Positions 5,620 to 5,650 of a stretch of DNA of 5,650 bases are shown here, piece by piece (the first letter of the stretch is position 1; each line of letters begins with the position of its first letter). Source of the DNA: Anaerolineales bacterium (GTDB taxonomy: Bacteria > Chloroflexota > Anaerolineae > Anaerolineales > Villigracilaceae); the NCBI GenBank assembly GCA_025938055.1, contig JAICQC010000307.1:1-5650 (forward strand), written 5' to 3'. Under the pieces are notes generated by a model. The model was not told the DNA's origin. It saw only the letters and a program-made list of their open reading frames with translations, and ran no database searches. A program made the position numbers and the translations under genes.

Positions 5620-5650
5620 CCGTTTCCGACGATGTTACAGTCTCATTCAA

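Overview
The window looks like chromosomal DNA of a free-living bacterium, most likely a member of the Chloroflexota (class Anaerolineae or a close relative). This placement is inferred from protein style, not from a marker gene. The signs are lipoproteins with Thr/Pro/Ala-rich linkers, LysM modules carrying cysteines, secreted proteins ending in 'GDWDGDG' repeats, and intrinsic terminators between genes. All four real genes are on the + strand. No RNA gene, CRISPR array, transposase or insertion-sequence end was found.

Layout. (1) 1-1818: the 3' part of a secreted right-handed beta-helix protein. It ends in five calcium-loop repeats and its N-terminus lies outside the window. A strong hairpin follows at 1868-1902. 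(2) 1986-3023: a lipoprotein carrying about six Kelch blades. (3) 3281-4894: a lipoprotein with two DUF11/DUF7507-type beta-sandwich repeats, two LysM modules and a C-terminal PPC-like beta-sandwich. A textbook intrinsic terminator closes it at 4923-4959. (4) 5029-5619: a small FMN-dependent nitroreductase-family enzyme with an excellent Shine-Dalgarno sequence. The last 31 bases (5620-5650) hold nothing recognisable.

The gaps are 167 bases (1819-1985), 257 bases (3024-3280) and 134 bases (4895-5028). Each contains a TATAC-type -10-like element upstream of the next gene, and two gaps contain a clear hairpin terminator. The simplest reading is four separately transcribed genes rather than one operon. 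The first three products should all act outside the cytoplasmic membrane, either as carbohydrate-, wall- or protein-binding surface proteins or as a polysaccharide-active beta-helix. The nitroreductase is cytoplasmic and has no visible functional link to them.

I did not find convincing evidence of a new multi-gene system. The most distinctive features are the A-B-C-A-B repeat order with an exact 139-codon period in the first gene, and the unusual module order in the LysM lipoprotein. Two start sites should be set at internal ATG codons (3281 and 5029), because these, unlike the longer alternatives, have ribosome binding sites.
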